From assembly GCF_000313135.1 (NCBI RefSeq), contig NW_004457366.1, positions 1-31,923 on the forward strand: a DNA stretch of 31,923 bases, in the 5' to 3' direction. Origin of the DNA: Acanthamoeba castellanii str. Neff (lineage: Eukaryota; Discosea; Longamoebia; Acanthamoebidae). The position numbers and the translations under genes were made by a program. The notes beneath the pieces were generated by a model. That model searched no databases, was not told where the DNA came from, and saw only the letters and a program-made list of their open reading frames with translations. Below, piece by piece: positions 8,701-19,591 of the stretch. Positions within the stretch are counted from its first letter, which is position 1; every line of letters starts with the position of its first letter.

Positions 8701-9928
8701 GGCGACCGAAGGATGTACGTCTTGCTCCGTGTGTGTGTGTGTGTGTGTGTGTGTTCGCCACTCACACGCACTACGCGAGAACAGATATTTCGCCCGAGAT
8801 GGGCGAGCAGATGGGGCTCAGCAAGATGGAGATCGCACGGAGAGATGAAGCCATGCGGGCCAAGAAGCAGAAGCTCAAGTAAGCGCCCCCCCCCCATAAC
8901 TCCATCGCCATCTCTACATGCTCGCTGCCCGGCAGCCGCCTAACTGCCCCCCCTTTGTTTTTTCGCTCCGACGCAGGAATCCCAACTTCTTCGTATCGAA
9001 GACGCGTCTGTCGGTGCGCAATCTGCCCAAGAGCGTGACCGACAAGCAGCTGAAGAAGCTCTTCCTCGATGCCGTGGCCACTGCACCCGCCGCTGCCGAG
9101 CCGGGCTTCAAGAAGGACGTCCGCATCAAGCAGGTGAAAATCGTGATGGGCGAGAACGAGCGATCGAAGGGCTTCGGTTTCGTCGAGTTCGAGGACCACG
9201 ACCACGCGCTGATCGGTCTGCGCGAGGTCAACAACAGCCCCAAGTATTTTGGCGAGAAGCGGCGCCTGCTGGTGGAGTTTGCTCTCGAGGACAAGCGGGT
9301 GGTGGAGGGCCGGCAGAAGCGACTGCAGCTCCAGCAGGTCAAGCAGAAGAAGCTCCGCGCGCTCGATGAGCAGGAGGCCCGCGACGGAACCGCCAAGCGG
9401 AAGCCCGCGGCGCAGGCGCAGGCGCAGCAGCAGAAGGGCGGCAACAAGAAGGCCCCGAACAGCGCTGCCTCGCCACAGAAGCCGAAGCCACAGCCACAGC
9501 AGCCGGCCGGCCAGAAGCGAAAGAGGGAGGACAGCAACAACGGCAGCGGCAACAACAAGAAGGCTGCGGTCAAGAATGACAACAAGGCGGGCAAGGAGGG
9601 AGCGCGCCAGCAGAAGAAGCAGAAGGTGGCGCCGCCGCAGCAGCAGCAGGACGAGAAGAGCCAGCCGCAGCGGAAGAGGGCGCGAGAGGTCGAGGCTGAC
9701 GCTCTGCCAGCGCTGAGCAGGAAGGCGCGTGCCGCCGTCAAGAAGAGGAAGGACATCGATGCCCTCGACTCCATGGGTACCTTGTCCTCTCCACTCGTTG
9801 TGCATGCATGCGGTGTGCGTGCTTGCTGTGGGCTGTAGCTAACTGAGGGACCAACAGTGACCCAGTACAAGGAGCGTCTCTTTGCCTCTCCAGTCGCCAA
9901 GGAAGCCACGAAGAGATGGTTCGAATAA
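5740..9928 (+). CDS. RBM28: Multi-RRM nucleolar RNA-binding protein, RBM28/Nop4 homologue
   Basis: Probable 60S ribosome-biogenesis factor of the nucleolus. Exons: 5740-5973, 6031-6131, 6281-6408, 6479-6710, 6789-6919, 7015-7160, 7261-7328, 7437-7540, 7625-8053, 8147-8350, 8442-8714, 8785-8878, 8977-9776, 9858-9928; 1004 residues in frame. Five RRMs: RRM1 about 64-150 ([28 protein letters not shown] as in animal RBM28 RRM1), a degenerate RRM2 about 234-310 ([14 protein letters not shown]), RRM3 about 313-400 ([24 protein letters not shown]), RRM4 about 529-650 ([17 protein letters not shown], split by an Ala/Thr-rich insert), RRM5 about 722-825 ([18 protein letters not shown]). An Asp/Glu/Ser tract lies between RRM3 and RRM4. 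The C-terminus is Lys/Gln-rich. Yeast Nop4 and human RBM28 have four RRMs, so one is extra or normally overlooked. Introns carry CATCT, TTTA and GT microsatellites. Confidence 0.9.
7355..7379. repeat. (CATCT)5 microsatellite in RBM28 intron 7
   Basis: Five perfect tandem CATCT copies inside the 108-nt intron between exons 7 and 8. Confidence 0.85.
8410..8432. repeat. TTTA tetranucleotide repeat in RBM28 intron 10
   Basis: About five TTTA units form the pyrimidine-rich tail of intron 10, just before the acceptor at 8441. Confidence 0.8.
8729..8754. repeat. (GT)13 microsatellite in RBM28 intron 11
   Basis: Thirteen GT dinucleotides in the 70-nt intron between exons 11 and 12. Confidence 0.9.
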
Positions 9929-10086
9929 GGAACGTCAGCCCCCCAACGTTCTTCTTCCCCATGTTCGTGGCCACACAACACCGTCTTCTTCAAAACAAAC
10001 ACATAAGCGGATTTTCCAATCATGTAAGCATTCCTCACCTCATTGAGCTTGGCTAAGCAATCGAGCGCGGGGCAGATTCGCTGCTG

Positions 10087-11354
10087 TCAGACTCGCCAGA
10101 CTGTGGTGGTCGTTCTCGACGTGGCGGGCGCACACTCGCCAACGTTGAGCAGAGGGCACAGGTCGAGTTTGTTGAAGCCCAGGACGAGGCCACCGGTGGC
10201 GATCGGCTCGATGTCCTTCGCTTTGGCCGGGACCAGCTCCGCCGAGCGAGCGTCATCGAGCACTGCGCGGTCCAGCTTGGCCTCGGACAGGTCCGCGCCG
10301 GAAAGCACGGCACCCCTGAGGTCGGCGTTCGTCAGGTCTGCACGTCGGCAATCTGCGTCCGTGAGGTCTACGCCAGACAGCACCGCTCCTGTTGTGTGTC
10401 GTGTGAGTCGCGTTTCGTGTGCGTCGTGCGTCGTGTGTGTCGTGCGTTGTGTGTCGTAGTGTGTCAGCAGCGCAAGTGAATGTGCGCCACAGCAGGGAAT
10501 GGTTGCGCACCAGAGAGATTGGCGTCGCGCAGGCAACACTCGACCAGGCAGGCGCCGTTCAGCTTGGCGTGGCGGAGGTCGACGCCGGTCAGGTCGCACC
10601 GGTGGAAGTTGGCGCGTCGCAGGTGCATCGCGTGGAAGTCGAAGCCGCGCAGGTCGCACCCGTTGAACTTGAGCCCGCCGTGAGGCGGTCGGTTGACGAG
10701 GTCCAGAAACTGCGCGTTCGTCACCTTGACCCACCCCACCTTCCTCCTACTCTTTCCTCGCCTCTTCTTCTTCTGTTGTTTTTGCTTCTCATTATCTACT
10801 TCTTCTTCATGCTTCGCCTGCAGCTCCAGCTCGCTCGTAAGCTGGTCCAGTCCGTAGTGCACCGCCTCCAATATCAAGGTCTTCCTCTGGGCCGCGTCGT
10901 GCACCAGCGGCACGACCCCGGTGCGCAGCCACTGAAGGATGTGGGCGAAGGCCTGCGGGTCTCGGTCGATGAACACTGCGCCGTCGTCATCCACGGTTTC
11001 GTCGAGGTCCTGCCGGCCGTAGAAGAGGGCGGCGAGCACGGAATCGCCCAGGGTGGAGAGGGTGGTGGTGAACCGGGTGCCGCCGACGTCGAGGACCACC
11101 CGGCCTTGGGCCGCTTCGCGCTGGGCGTCGGCGAACCGCTGCCGCTCGGCCAGGCGGCGCTTGAGCCGCCGCAGCTTGCGGCGGGTGGCCCTGATCGCGC
11201 GCTCGTGCTCCTCCTGGTCTTCGGCCATGATCAGGCCAAGCTCCTGCCAGAACGCCTGCTTGCGCGCCAGTTCGACCTCGAGCAGCGCGTTGTGTTGCTC
11301 CAGCTCCTTGCACTGTCGCGTCAGGTCAGCCACCATCGATGTGACCTCTTCCAT
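10087..11354 (-). CDS. Coiled-coil, BTB (T1/KCTD-type) and pentapeptide-repeat protein
   Basis: Two exons, 11354-10511 and 10388-10087, joined in frame (381 residues). Order: a heptad-rich coiled coil at about 5-82 (LTRQCKELEQHNALLEVELA, then a basic RRKLRRLKRRLAERQRF), a T1-type BTB at about 84-180 (VVLDVGGTRFTTTLSTLG, the VGG-F-T signature; FIDRDPQAFAHILQWLRTG), a Lys-rich linker (KQKQQKKKRRGKSRRK), then tandem pentapeptides of A(D/N)LxX type (GCDLRGFDF, RANFHRCDLTGVDL, ADLTNADLRGAVLSGADLSEAKL) forming a right-handed beta-helix. BTB followed by pentapeptides is the architecture of KCTD9, a candidate Cullin-3 adaptor; the N-terminal coiled coil is additional. A branch-point-like actaac and a cag acceptor end 2 nt before the ATG, so an upstream exon or a 5'-UTR intron is likely. 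I could not define that exon. Confidence 0.85.
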
Positions 11355-11937
11355 CCTGCATGTACACCGACAACAAGCCAACACTGGGTTAGTTCGAACT
11401 AAACACTGCACACACTGCAGGAGTCGGCGACGCACTTGGTGTCCACTGATGAGTGAGCGAGATCGTGGGGTCTACTGAACATGGGCGCAAGGGTGCAAAC
11501 GGGACTGGATGTGCTTGTTCGAGCAAAGGCGTGGTTTTGTTCGGGTCGGGTGACGAGCTGGACAGGCGACCAGGCGCTGTTGAGCAGAAACGCAGCTGCT
11601 GCCGCCATCCAAGTGCAGGCCACCCCATCAGGAAAACTCGGCGAAGGCTTACCCACCCCAGGTGATGAGTTCGCACGCACCCGGCCGTGGCTTGCAACTT
11701 CGTCTTCCCAGCTTCGTGATCCCCTGTTCGCTCCGTAGAACGCACCACCTGCCGAATACAAGGTAGGCAACTCGTCGACTGGTGCTGAGTGTCGACTGGG
11801 ACGGGTTCAGAGACAGGTTTGGGTTGGCTCAATACGGCGGTGAAGTCCGACCATGGCCGACTACGCGCGTTACATTCACGAAGAACACAAATTTAATAAT
11901 TACCATTAGTTTGTAAATCAAATTACCTAGAGTGAGG
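11355..11937. promoter_or_regulatory. Divergent spacer between BTB and kelch genes
   Basis: 583 nt between two divergent start codons. It contains a 14-bp perfect palindrome (ttagttcgaactaa, 11389-11402) overlapping the branch point of the putative 5' intron of the BTB gene. ORFs of 60-147 codons occur here on both strands, but none has family motifs or a splice into either neighbour that I can support. Confidence 0.4.
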
Positions 11938-14900
11938 ATGGTGTGGAAGGCAACCAAAGCATCGGGCAAATCTCCCTTCCCTGCCTCGGGCCATTCCATT
12001 ACGGCCAGGGACAAGCAGGTCTATGTCTTCGCTGGCAACACCAACAAGACGACACACGCCAATCTCTTCATTCTCAACACAGGTATGCACATTACCCCCC
12101 CTCTCACTCTTTGGAATCGAACATGTCCATTTCGTATCGATCACTTGCGGGCACTCTTCGAGTCTAAATGCGACGATGGGGTGAAGGTGGTTTGAAGACG
12201 TGGACCGACGGAGCGACGAGGGGCCAGGGACCCACGGAGCGACAGGACCACAGCTCCACTATCATCCAGAACAATAACAAGGACCACCTCTTCATCTTCG
12301 GCGGCAAGGACAAGACACACAACTACAACGAGGTCTTCCTTCTCAATGCCGGTACGACCTTAGGCAGACGCCTGAAGGGCTTGCTACACCGGTCGTCGTT
12401 ACTCACGTTGCCGCGTTCTTTCGTGCACTTTCCTTCTTCTTCTTCTACGCGCGCAGACACGTTGGCGTGGTCGCGCCCTCGATGCACGGGCACGACGCCG
12501 CTGCCGCGCTCTGCCCACTCGGCGGTGCCGCTCGGCCCCAACAAGATTCTCCTGTTCGGCGGCAAGTACCTCAGCCGTCCCCTGAACGATCTCTACCTCT
12601 TCGTCAACGGTACGACACACGCACCACCGCACGCGCATCACCGCACACGCATCACCGGACCCCATGTCACAAGGACACGCAGTCAAATCTGACACTTGCG
12701 AACCACTCAGAGAGGACCAAGAACGACTGGAGCATCATCAAGACGCAGGGCACGCCGCCCAGCCCGCGCTTCAGCCATGCCGCGGCCATGTGGAAGCACT
12801 ACATGGTCGTGTTCGGCGGATCCGATGGCAAGAACATCTACTCCGACGTTCACCTCCTTGACACCAGTACCGCTTACCCCATGCCACAGTTCTCTCGCTA
12901 CACCCGAGTGTTTGTTGTGTCGTGTGCGTAGCTGACGTCGGGCATGACGCGCCGCAATTGCCACGTGGATCATCCCACACAGACACCTGGACGTGGACCC
13001 AGCCCCAGGTGAACGGGTGGATCGCTCCTCGTACCGCCTTCGGCGCCGCTATCGCCGAGAACAAGCTCTACGTATTCGGCGGCCAGAGCGCGCACGGCGC
13101 ACTCAACGATCTCCACTACCTCGACCTCGGTGAGTTGACACTTTCTCCCCAGCGGCAGCGCCAGCGTTTCGCTTGAGCTCGCGGGACTGACCCTCGTTTG
13201 ATGTTTCTATAAATGCCGCCAATGCATGCTACACAGACGAGATGCAGTGGTGCGGCTGCGACAACGACGTGCTGGGCGAGCAGCCTCCTCCGTCTGTGGG
13301 CCACCAGCTTGCGCTCGTCGGCAAGACCCTGCTCTACTCTGTGGGCGGCGATGCTGACCTCTACGTGATCGACATCAGTACCGCTTCCCTGCCGCCACCA
13401 CGCCTCCATTCCTTCACAAGGAGCCCCGGAAGTTCTGACTTGCGCGCGTGTTCCCTTTCCCACGCACAGAGGCGTTCGTGCCGGTGGCTGTCACCGAATC
13501 CGGTCCCACCACTGTGCCGTTCGGCAAGGGCGCGGCAGCCTCCAGCTCGAGCTCGAGCTCCAGCTCCTCGTCATCCGCCGAGTCCGCGCCGGCTGCCGCC
13601 GAACCCGAACCGGTATCTATCTTGCCTGGCTTGGCTTTCTTTTCTCCGTCTCATGTCGGCCAAGTGCGCCGAATTCGCGTTCGTTCCCTCACGCCGCAAT
13701 ATGGGGCTAGGTCACCAAGCCCGCCACCGCGCCGGCGCCTGTCGCCACTCCTGCTCCCGCACCCACGCAGGCAGCTCCGGCCGTGTCCGCACCGGCGCCG
13801 GCTAAGGCGACGCCAGTGGCCACGACTGCCGCCGCCGCCGCTCCTGCTGGTTCGGCGTCACCCGCGACGCCCAGGGCTAGCACCACCGCCGCCACGAGCA
13901 GCAGCAGCGCCAACAGCGGAGCGAGCGGCGCCGTCCTCGCGAGCCTGGCCAAGGTGGTCGAGGAGCGAAGCGCCGAGCTCACCGAGGTCAAGAAGAAGCT
14001 GGCCGAGAAGGAGCAGGAGGCTGCCGCCAAGGCCAAGGAGGCCGACGAGTTCCGAGCCCAGGTAAGACACCCCTTCGGCGTACCGGCCAACTTCTTCTGA
14101 TCAAAGCGTATTACTGAAAAATGCCCTCCCCCCGCCGGTGGTAAATAGCTGGAAGACCTGAAGAAGCGCAGCGAGGGCCAGAACGTTGTGGCCCAGGCGA
14201 GAGACCAGGAGCTCGACGATGCGCGCAAAGCCGCCGCCGAAGCCCAGACGCGTCTCACCCAGGAGCAGGAGAGGCGCCAGGCGCTCACCAAGGAGAAGGT
14301 ACCCAACGCGGCGCCTCGCAAGTGATCATTTACAGGAACGCACGCATTAACCACGTTTTGTCTCAATGTCGCCAGGCCGATTTGGAGTCACAGCTGCGCG
14401 CCAAGGCTCGCGCTGCCGAGTCTGCCGAGCAGACAGCCAAGGAGGCCGCTGCCGCCAAGGCCGAGCTGACGACCGAGAATCAGACCCTCCTCGCCCAGCT
14501 GCAGACCAAGAGCGAGGCGCTGGAGCTGGCCACGCTCAAGACCGCCGAGCAGGCGCAGGCCCAGGAGGGCCAGGCCGACGAGGAGAGGCAGAAGCTGCAG
14601 CAGGAGATCGCCACCCTCCGCGCCGAATCCGGGAACAAGGCCCGCCAGGCTCAGACCGAGAGCGAAAAGGCGCGCCACCTCGCCGAGCAGCTCGAAGCCG
14701 CCAAGAAGTGTACGCTCTCTTCGCGTTGCATGGGCACTCAAGCTTTGCTTTGATGGTTGGCTGACCAAGCTTGGCCTTCTCTTTCTTGCGTGCAGCCCTC
14801 TCCGATGCGCAGACCCGGTTGGAGGAGCAGACGGAGAAGGCCTCGTCGCTCGGACAGCAGGTGGAGGCCCTCACCGATGAGGTCGGAGGCGTGAAGGTTG

Positions 14901-16037
14901 CCCTCGCCGAGGCGCAGGCCCGCAGGGACGCCGCCGAGTCGCGTCAGGCCCTCCTCGAGAAGGCCGTGGGCGACCGCGACGGCGAGCAGGCCAAGGCCGC
15001 CGACAGCCTCAAGCAGGAGGTGCTCACCGTCGCCACCTTTAAGCTTGTTGAGCTTCAAGCCTGACGTTTTTTTCAAATTCCTCTCGCAGCTTGCGGAGGC
15101 CCAACAGCGCGCCAATGTCAGCCAGCAGCGCGTCGCCGAGCTGGAGACGGAGGTCAAGTCGCTCAACGGCCTCATTGCCTCGCTCACCACCTCGGAGGCG
15201 TCCACTCGCTCGCAAGTGGCCGCGCTGCAGCAGGAGACCGACAAGAGCAACGCCACCATCGTCCAGCTGCAGAAGGACAAGGCCGCCCTGCAGGCCGACC
15301 TCGAGAAGGCCCGCACGGCTGCCGCCAGCGCTGCCGCCGTCGACAACAGCGGTACCTCTCTCCCTGTGAACGCAATTGCGTGCGCCGCCTTGACCTAACG
15401 CTTCTTCTGTTTGCGTTCATCGCAGCCGAAATCAAGCGTCTGCAGGCCGAGGTGACCTCGCTCGAGGGCGAGCTCGCCAACGACAGGAAGAAGCTGGAGA
15501 ACGAGACCGCCAAGAGGGAGGAAGTCGAGCGGAGGCTGGCCGAGGCCAGGTCTGGCCAGTCCCCAACGGAGCTGCAGGCCAAGTTGGAGGAGTACCAGAG
15601 GCTCCTGGACGAAAAGTCTGCGCAGGTAAAGCGCGCTGGCCTCTATTTCATTATTTTTTGAGGAGTGATTAATGACAGTTCGTTCTTTTCACAACAGATC
15701 GAACGTCTTGAGGGCGAGGTCGAGCAGTGGATGGTCGCCTCGGAGCAGCTGCAGAAGCTGGGCGAGGAGGCCGTGGCCGAAGTGTCCGAGGAGGCTGAGT
15801 CGCTGAGGGAGGAGGTCATCACTCTCACTCAGAAGTACGAGGAGGAGGTGCACAGGCGCAGGGAGGTTGAGGCCGAGCTCGCGCAACGTACGCTACGTCC
15901 CACTCGCTTACGCGCCGGAAGCGCACCCCGGCCCTAAGCTTCTTTTCTTCTTCTTTCCAACAGATATTGCCGAGTCCGAGAAGAAGCTGGGCGAGCTCGA
16001 CGCTGTTCTGGGTCGCCTCATGAACATCGGCAAGTGA
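11938..16037 (+). CDS. Six-blade kelch-repeat protein with long coiled-coil tail
   Basis: Exons: 11938-12082, 12187-12351, 12457-12609, 12711-12866, 12983-13129, 13237-13377, 13470-13612, 13711-14061, 14149-14298, 14376-14709, 14796-15019, 15090-15351, 15426-15625, 15698-15887, 15964-16037; 944 residues in frame. Residues 1 to about 302 form six kelch repeats (blade marks include HSSTIIQ..HLFIFGGKD, ILLFGGKYLSRPLNDLYLF, YMVVFGGSDGKNIYSDVHLL, LYVFGGQSAHGALNDLHYL, DTWTW), predicted as one beta-propeller. A Ser/Ala/Pro/Thr linker follows (with a poly-Ser run), then from about residue 440 a near-continuous coiled coil rich in Ala/Glu/Lys/Gln ending LMNIGK. Kelch plus coiled coil recalls cytoskeletal organisers such as fission-yeast Tea1, but no closer identity is visible. 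Each of exons 1-6 encodes one blade with phase-1 borders. The start is the ATG after gtgagg at 11938. Confidence 0.88.
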
Positions 16038-17143
16038 AGTGGAGGTCCCTTGTGATCGTGTGCGGTGCGCCACTCCGTTGTTGCTCAAGCCACCGCACCC
16101 TCCCCCGCCCCCGTTGTGTAGTGCCACTTGACTCTCTGGCGTGGGCCAAGGTGAGGTAAACACAGTGAGCTCTGTATTTCTTTCCAGCCCTCCTCTTCCC
16201 TGCCTTGTTCTTTCGCGGGCACGCTGCACCTCCTCCTCGTGGTCACGGAGCCTTTTCTTTGTCGTCTTCCCCTTTTCAGATCCCGCGCCATCATCAGGGC
16301 TGAGAAGTCGACTTCTGTGATGGTGGTGTAGTTACCGCCGACCGTGAGATTACCGCCGAAGCACGCGCTCCCTTCCAGGTATACCAGAGAATGCCAAGCA
16401 GACAACCCTGAGAAGGCGAGCATATTTTAAATATTAAACACTTTTCCGCGTGTTCTCAAGTAGCCGTTGGCAATACGGACCCTCCTGGAAATTTCTCGGT
16501 TGTGAAAGGTATCAACAGGAAATTCGGCGTGGATCGAACAAAGCCAGTGTGCGATTGGTAGAGAAATCTCGTACGGCGGCAGTCAGCAGTAACTTTTCAC
16601 TGTCCGCTTCCGCTTCAGTTTCGGTTCGTACCCATCGTCACTGCCACTGAAACCAACCGCCGCCTCACTGCTGCTTCGCCGCCATCACTCTCGGCTACTG
16701 CTGCTTCGAAATCGATTTCGACCCGCTTTCAAGCGTTCAATCGCGCTCTCCTAATTCCCTTGCGAGTGTTGGGCCTTGACGACACGCCGAGGAGGAAGGA
16801 GAACCCATCTCTTCACAGTACAAGGGTTCGGTCGATAGCGAACCGAACGCTGCTCGGCTCTCAGTAGCACAAACAGTCCTCCATCTTCGGTCTTCCGAGG
16901 CGGAGTACATGAGCTTCTAATTTACCGCGTACCTTCCTGTAGAGTTACCACCCTTCCGATTTCGATCATCGCTCACCATCATCGCTACGGTGTCGCACTA
17001 GCTTCTTCAACTTCTCTTGTACCTATCTGTTCATATTGTATACATTCCGCTCCTCTACTACTCAACTTCTACTACTCGATACTACCCGAACAACTTCTCC
17101 ATCTCCTGTAAATTCAAGTCGTTCATCCATTTCGACTACTACG
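16038..17143. other. About 1.1 kb without a convincing gene
   Basis: 3' flank of the kelch gene and 5' flank or UTR of the zinc-finger gene. ORFs here (for example 16085-16423 minus, 16450-16650 plus) lack family motifs. A 14-bp palindrome (cgaaatcgatttcg) lies at 16707-16720. From about 16980 to 17140 the plus strand is pyrimidine-rich, as expected of a leader. No tRNA-like fold was seen. Confidence 0.5.
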
Positions 17144-19223
17144 ATGGAAGTTCACGAGCTCGTCACTTCTTCTACTGGCTCTTCGGTCGGCGCTCGCTAC
17201 TCACCCTCTACAAACGCCGTTGACACTCAACCTACTTGGGTAACTTACCTTCTTTCCATTTCACTTTCAATTTCGAATGAAGATGCATCACACGTTTGTG
17301 CCTCTTGCTTTATGGGTTTAGGTCATCACCATCAAAAGCCTTAAGATCGAATTCTCATCATCTGCTTATAATTCTCATGTAACCTTGTCCTTTAATGTGC
17401 AGTACACCAAGGATCTCGTGGTTGAGGAGACCTCATCGTCACCGACTTCGTCCCCGCAACTCTCGTTAGGCCCGAGCCCTTGCGACAGTACCTCTAGCAG
17501 CCCGCTCGGTGTAGATCTCTACAGCCCGCACCATCTTAGTGTCAACGCTAGCGTTCGCGTCTCCCCGCCGCTGGGACCCGGGTCTGGGCAACCCATCTTC
17601 TCGCTCCCGCTCCCGCTGTCGCGCGCTCGTGTGGGTTCGTCGTCGTCGCTCCGGCTGCCGGACCAACCGTCCGCCAAGCACCGCGCTTTCGCTTCCGCAC
17701 GCAGCCAGCCGAAGCGCAAGCGCAGCATCTCCGACTCGTTGGTGTCCACGGGCAGCAAGAAGCTCGAAGAAGACGAAGATGAGATTGACGTCGACGAAAT
17801 GTACATAGAGGAGGAGCAACACTATGACTACGGCGTCGAGACGCGTTCTGACACTCGTCCGGACAACACCCAACCGCGTGCCGAGGAGGACGACGACGAG
17901 TCCGACGGGTTCGTGGAGAGCGGCGAGGAGGGCGACGAAGGCCAGCCCGACCTCGACACTGGCTCCTTGCCTCGCGTGGCCCGCCTGCAAGGCCACGAGT
18001 CCGGCCCTCCCTCGCCACCGGCCAACTATTACCAGCATGGCAGTACGCCTTCGCCTCATTTTTTGTGACCGATGCAAGTGACCGCCACAGGACTGACGAA
18101 CCTCTCGCGCAGTGAACGAGAACCCGGACGGGACGGCGTACTACCACTGCAAGTTTTGCCAGCACACTTGGCCCCAGAGCCACTTCCGCAACGCGCAGCA
18201 GTTCGGTGCCCATTGTTCCAACTGCTCGCGCAAGCGCAAGGTCAAGGGTACAGTTTCACTCTCTCTCTCTCTCTCTCTCTCTCGGCTCGCCTGAACGGCA
18301 CCCAGCTCCGATTAAAACCGTTGCTGACCCTCGTCGACGACCGTGCAGATCCTCAGGACATGACCACCACTACGCGCGAACGGAACAAGCGTCTGAGGCA
18401 AAAGGGAAAGCGCTCTCGCTCCAACTCCGCGTCGAAGGCCTCGTTCGACGAGACCCGTCACAAGCTCATCGATAGCGACGACTCGACTCCCGAGCCCTTG
18501 CAGGAGACCCGCAGGCACGCCGTGGACAGCGCCAAGAGGTTCAGAGCGCGCATGGCAGGCGCAAGGCCTCTGCCCGCCCGTCCACTGCCGCCGCTTCTCG
18601 TCAGGCGGCCCTCGGCGTCGTATGCCACGGCTGACGCCGGCATGGGAGGCATGGAGCGGCTCTTCGGCGCCATGCAGAAGCGGGAGACCACCGCCACCGA
18701 TGATGCGGCGCAGGCGAAGAAGTCCATCTTCGCCTTGCTGGCCTGCGTTAAGACCGAGCTCGCCAGCCTCAGGGAGCAGGAGGACAGCGAGGAGATCGAG
18801 ATGGCCGGCCGCGAGATGATCCAGGACACGCGCACCGAGTGGGAGGCTCGCATTCAGGAGCTCCGCGTCGATGCCGCCTCGGACCTGCGAGCGCACTCGG
18901 CCGCCCTGCCGCGTCGTCTCGAGCGCTTGGGTTCCCTCCACCCGCACCACCACGACCACGACCATCATCGCCGCCAGCAGCTGGCCGTCGCTCCCGGGGG
19001 CGCTCGCAACTCGCTCGACTTCATCCTCAACGGCACCGCCGAGGCGGACCCTCTGCCCGAGACCCCTGCGCCGGCCTGGGCCTTTGCTCCTCCTCAGCCC
19101 GTCAGCGGCCGCGGCACTGCTGCGGCGCAGTCAGCAGTTCCCGCCACGCCCCCGCCCTCTCCTTCCACCCGCCACCAGCAGAGGAGAGCCGAAGTTTTGA
19201 ACGCCGCGTTGACCTCGCCGTAA
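17144..19223 (+). CDS. Putative nuclear zinc-finger protein with CX2CX18CX2C motif
   Basis: Exons: 17144-17239, 17322-17378, 17403-18042, 18113-18247, 18349-19223; 600 residues in frame. The first 260 residues are Ser/Pro-rich with a basic patch (QPKRKRS) and long acidic runs ([21 protein letters not shown]). Exon 4 encodes the only Cys cluster: [12 protein letters not shown]...[14 protein letters not shown], four cysteines at about 277, 280, 299 and 302. The CX2C-X18-CX2C spacing and the basic tail are those of GATA-type DNA-binding fingers, but the usual Trp-Arg core and LCNxCG sequence are missing, so it may be another zinc-ribbon type. After it come [12 protein letters not shown], a helical Glu/Lys/Ala region (about 440-520), a His/Asp-rich run ([10 protein letters not shown]) and a Pro-rich tail. 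A role as a transcription factor or chromatin protein is inferred. I do not recognise an orthologue. Confidence 0.7.
18259..18283. repeat. (CT)12 microsatellite in intron 4 of the zinc-finger gene
   Basis: Uninterrupted CT dinucleotides just after the donor at 18248. Confidence 0.9.
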
Positions 19224-19511
19224 ACCATCACCTTCAAGCTCGGGCGTCGGCTCTCCTGCTCTTCTCCTAGCCAGTTCCCCTGTAAATAGCCTCTCCCGAG
19301 GAGGACCCGAGAGCCAAGCCGCGTGGCGGCAGCCAGAACAGTTGTAAATAGTTCACCACCACAATGTACAGTTCCCTTCCCGTGTGGCGCGCAGAGCCTG
19401 CCGGTAAAGCGTAACCCACGGGCAGAGCAACAGTCTGCCTCTCCCATTTTCTGCAAGACTGTAACACTGCCAGTGTTGTCTGTATCACCACCGATCTACA
19501 GAGATAAGTAA
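19224..19511. other. 3' flank of the zinc-finger gene
   Basis: No ORF with recognisable features. Several tgtaaata-like motifs occur (about 19280 and 19342) but no exact AATAAA. The stretch ends at the leader of tRNA-Val. Confidence 0.4.
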
Positions 19512-19583
19512 GGTTTCATGGTGTAGTGGTATCACGTCTGCCTCACACGCAGTAGGTCCTGGGTTCGAACCCCAGTGAAACCA
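19512..19583 (+). tRNA. tRNA-Val (CAC anticodon), copy 1
   Basis: Acceptor ggtttca pairs with tgaaacc; D arm gtgtagtggtatcac; anticodon stem and loop ctgc-ctcacac-gcag (anticodon CAC, reads GUG); T arm ctggg-ttcgaac-cccag; discriminator A. No intron. It reads toward an identical copy on the other strand. Confidence 0.95.
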
Positions 19584-19585
19584 AT

Positions 19586-19591
19586 CTTTTT
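19586..19591 (+). terminator. Pol III T-tract for tRNA-Val copy 1
   Basis: TTTTTT within the trailer atctttttt, a few bases after the discriminator base. Confidence 0.75.

Noticed and set aside
8771..10038. Minus-strand ORFs of 344 and 374 codons opposite RBM28 exon 13
   Set aside because: Low-complexity Leu/Arg/Ser/Cys sequence mirrors the Lys/Gln-rich RBM28 tail; no motifs, and the plus-strand RRM5 is unambiguous.
11399..11832. Minus-strand ORFs as the first exon of the BTB gene
   Set aside because: A good donor-like ggtaagcc occurs near 11650, but neither of the two long frames joins the BTB exon in phase, and the third has no ATG.
16085..16423. 112-codon minus-strand ORF in the 16-17 kb gap
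   Set aside because: No recognisable motif and no splice sites linking it to anything; composition resembles random GC-rich sequence.
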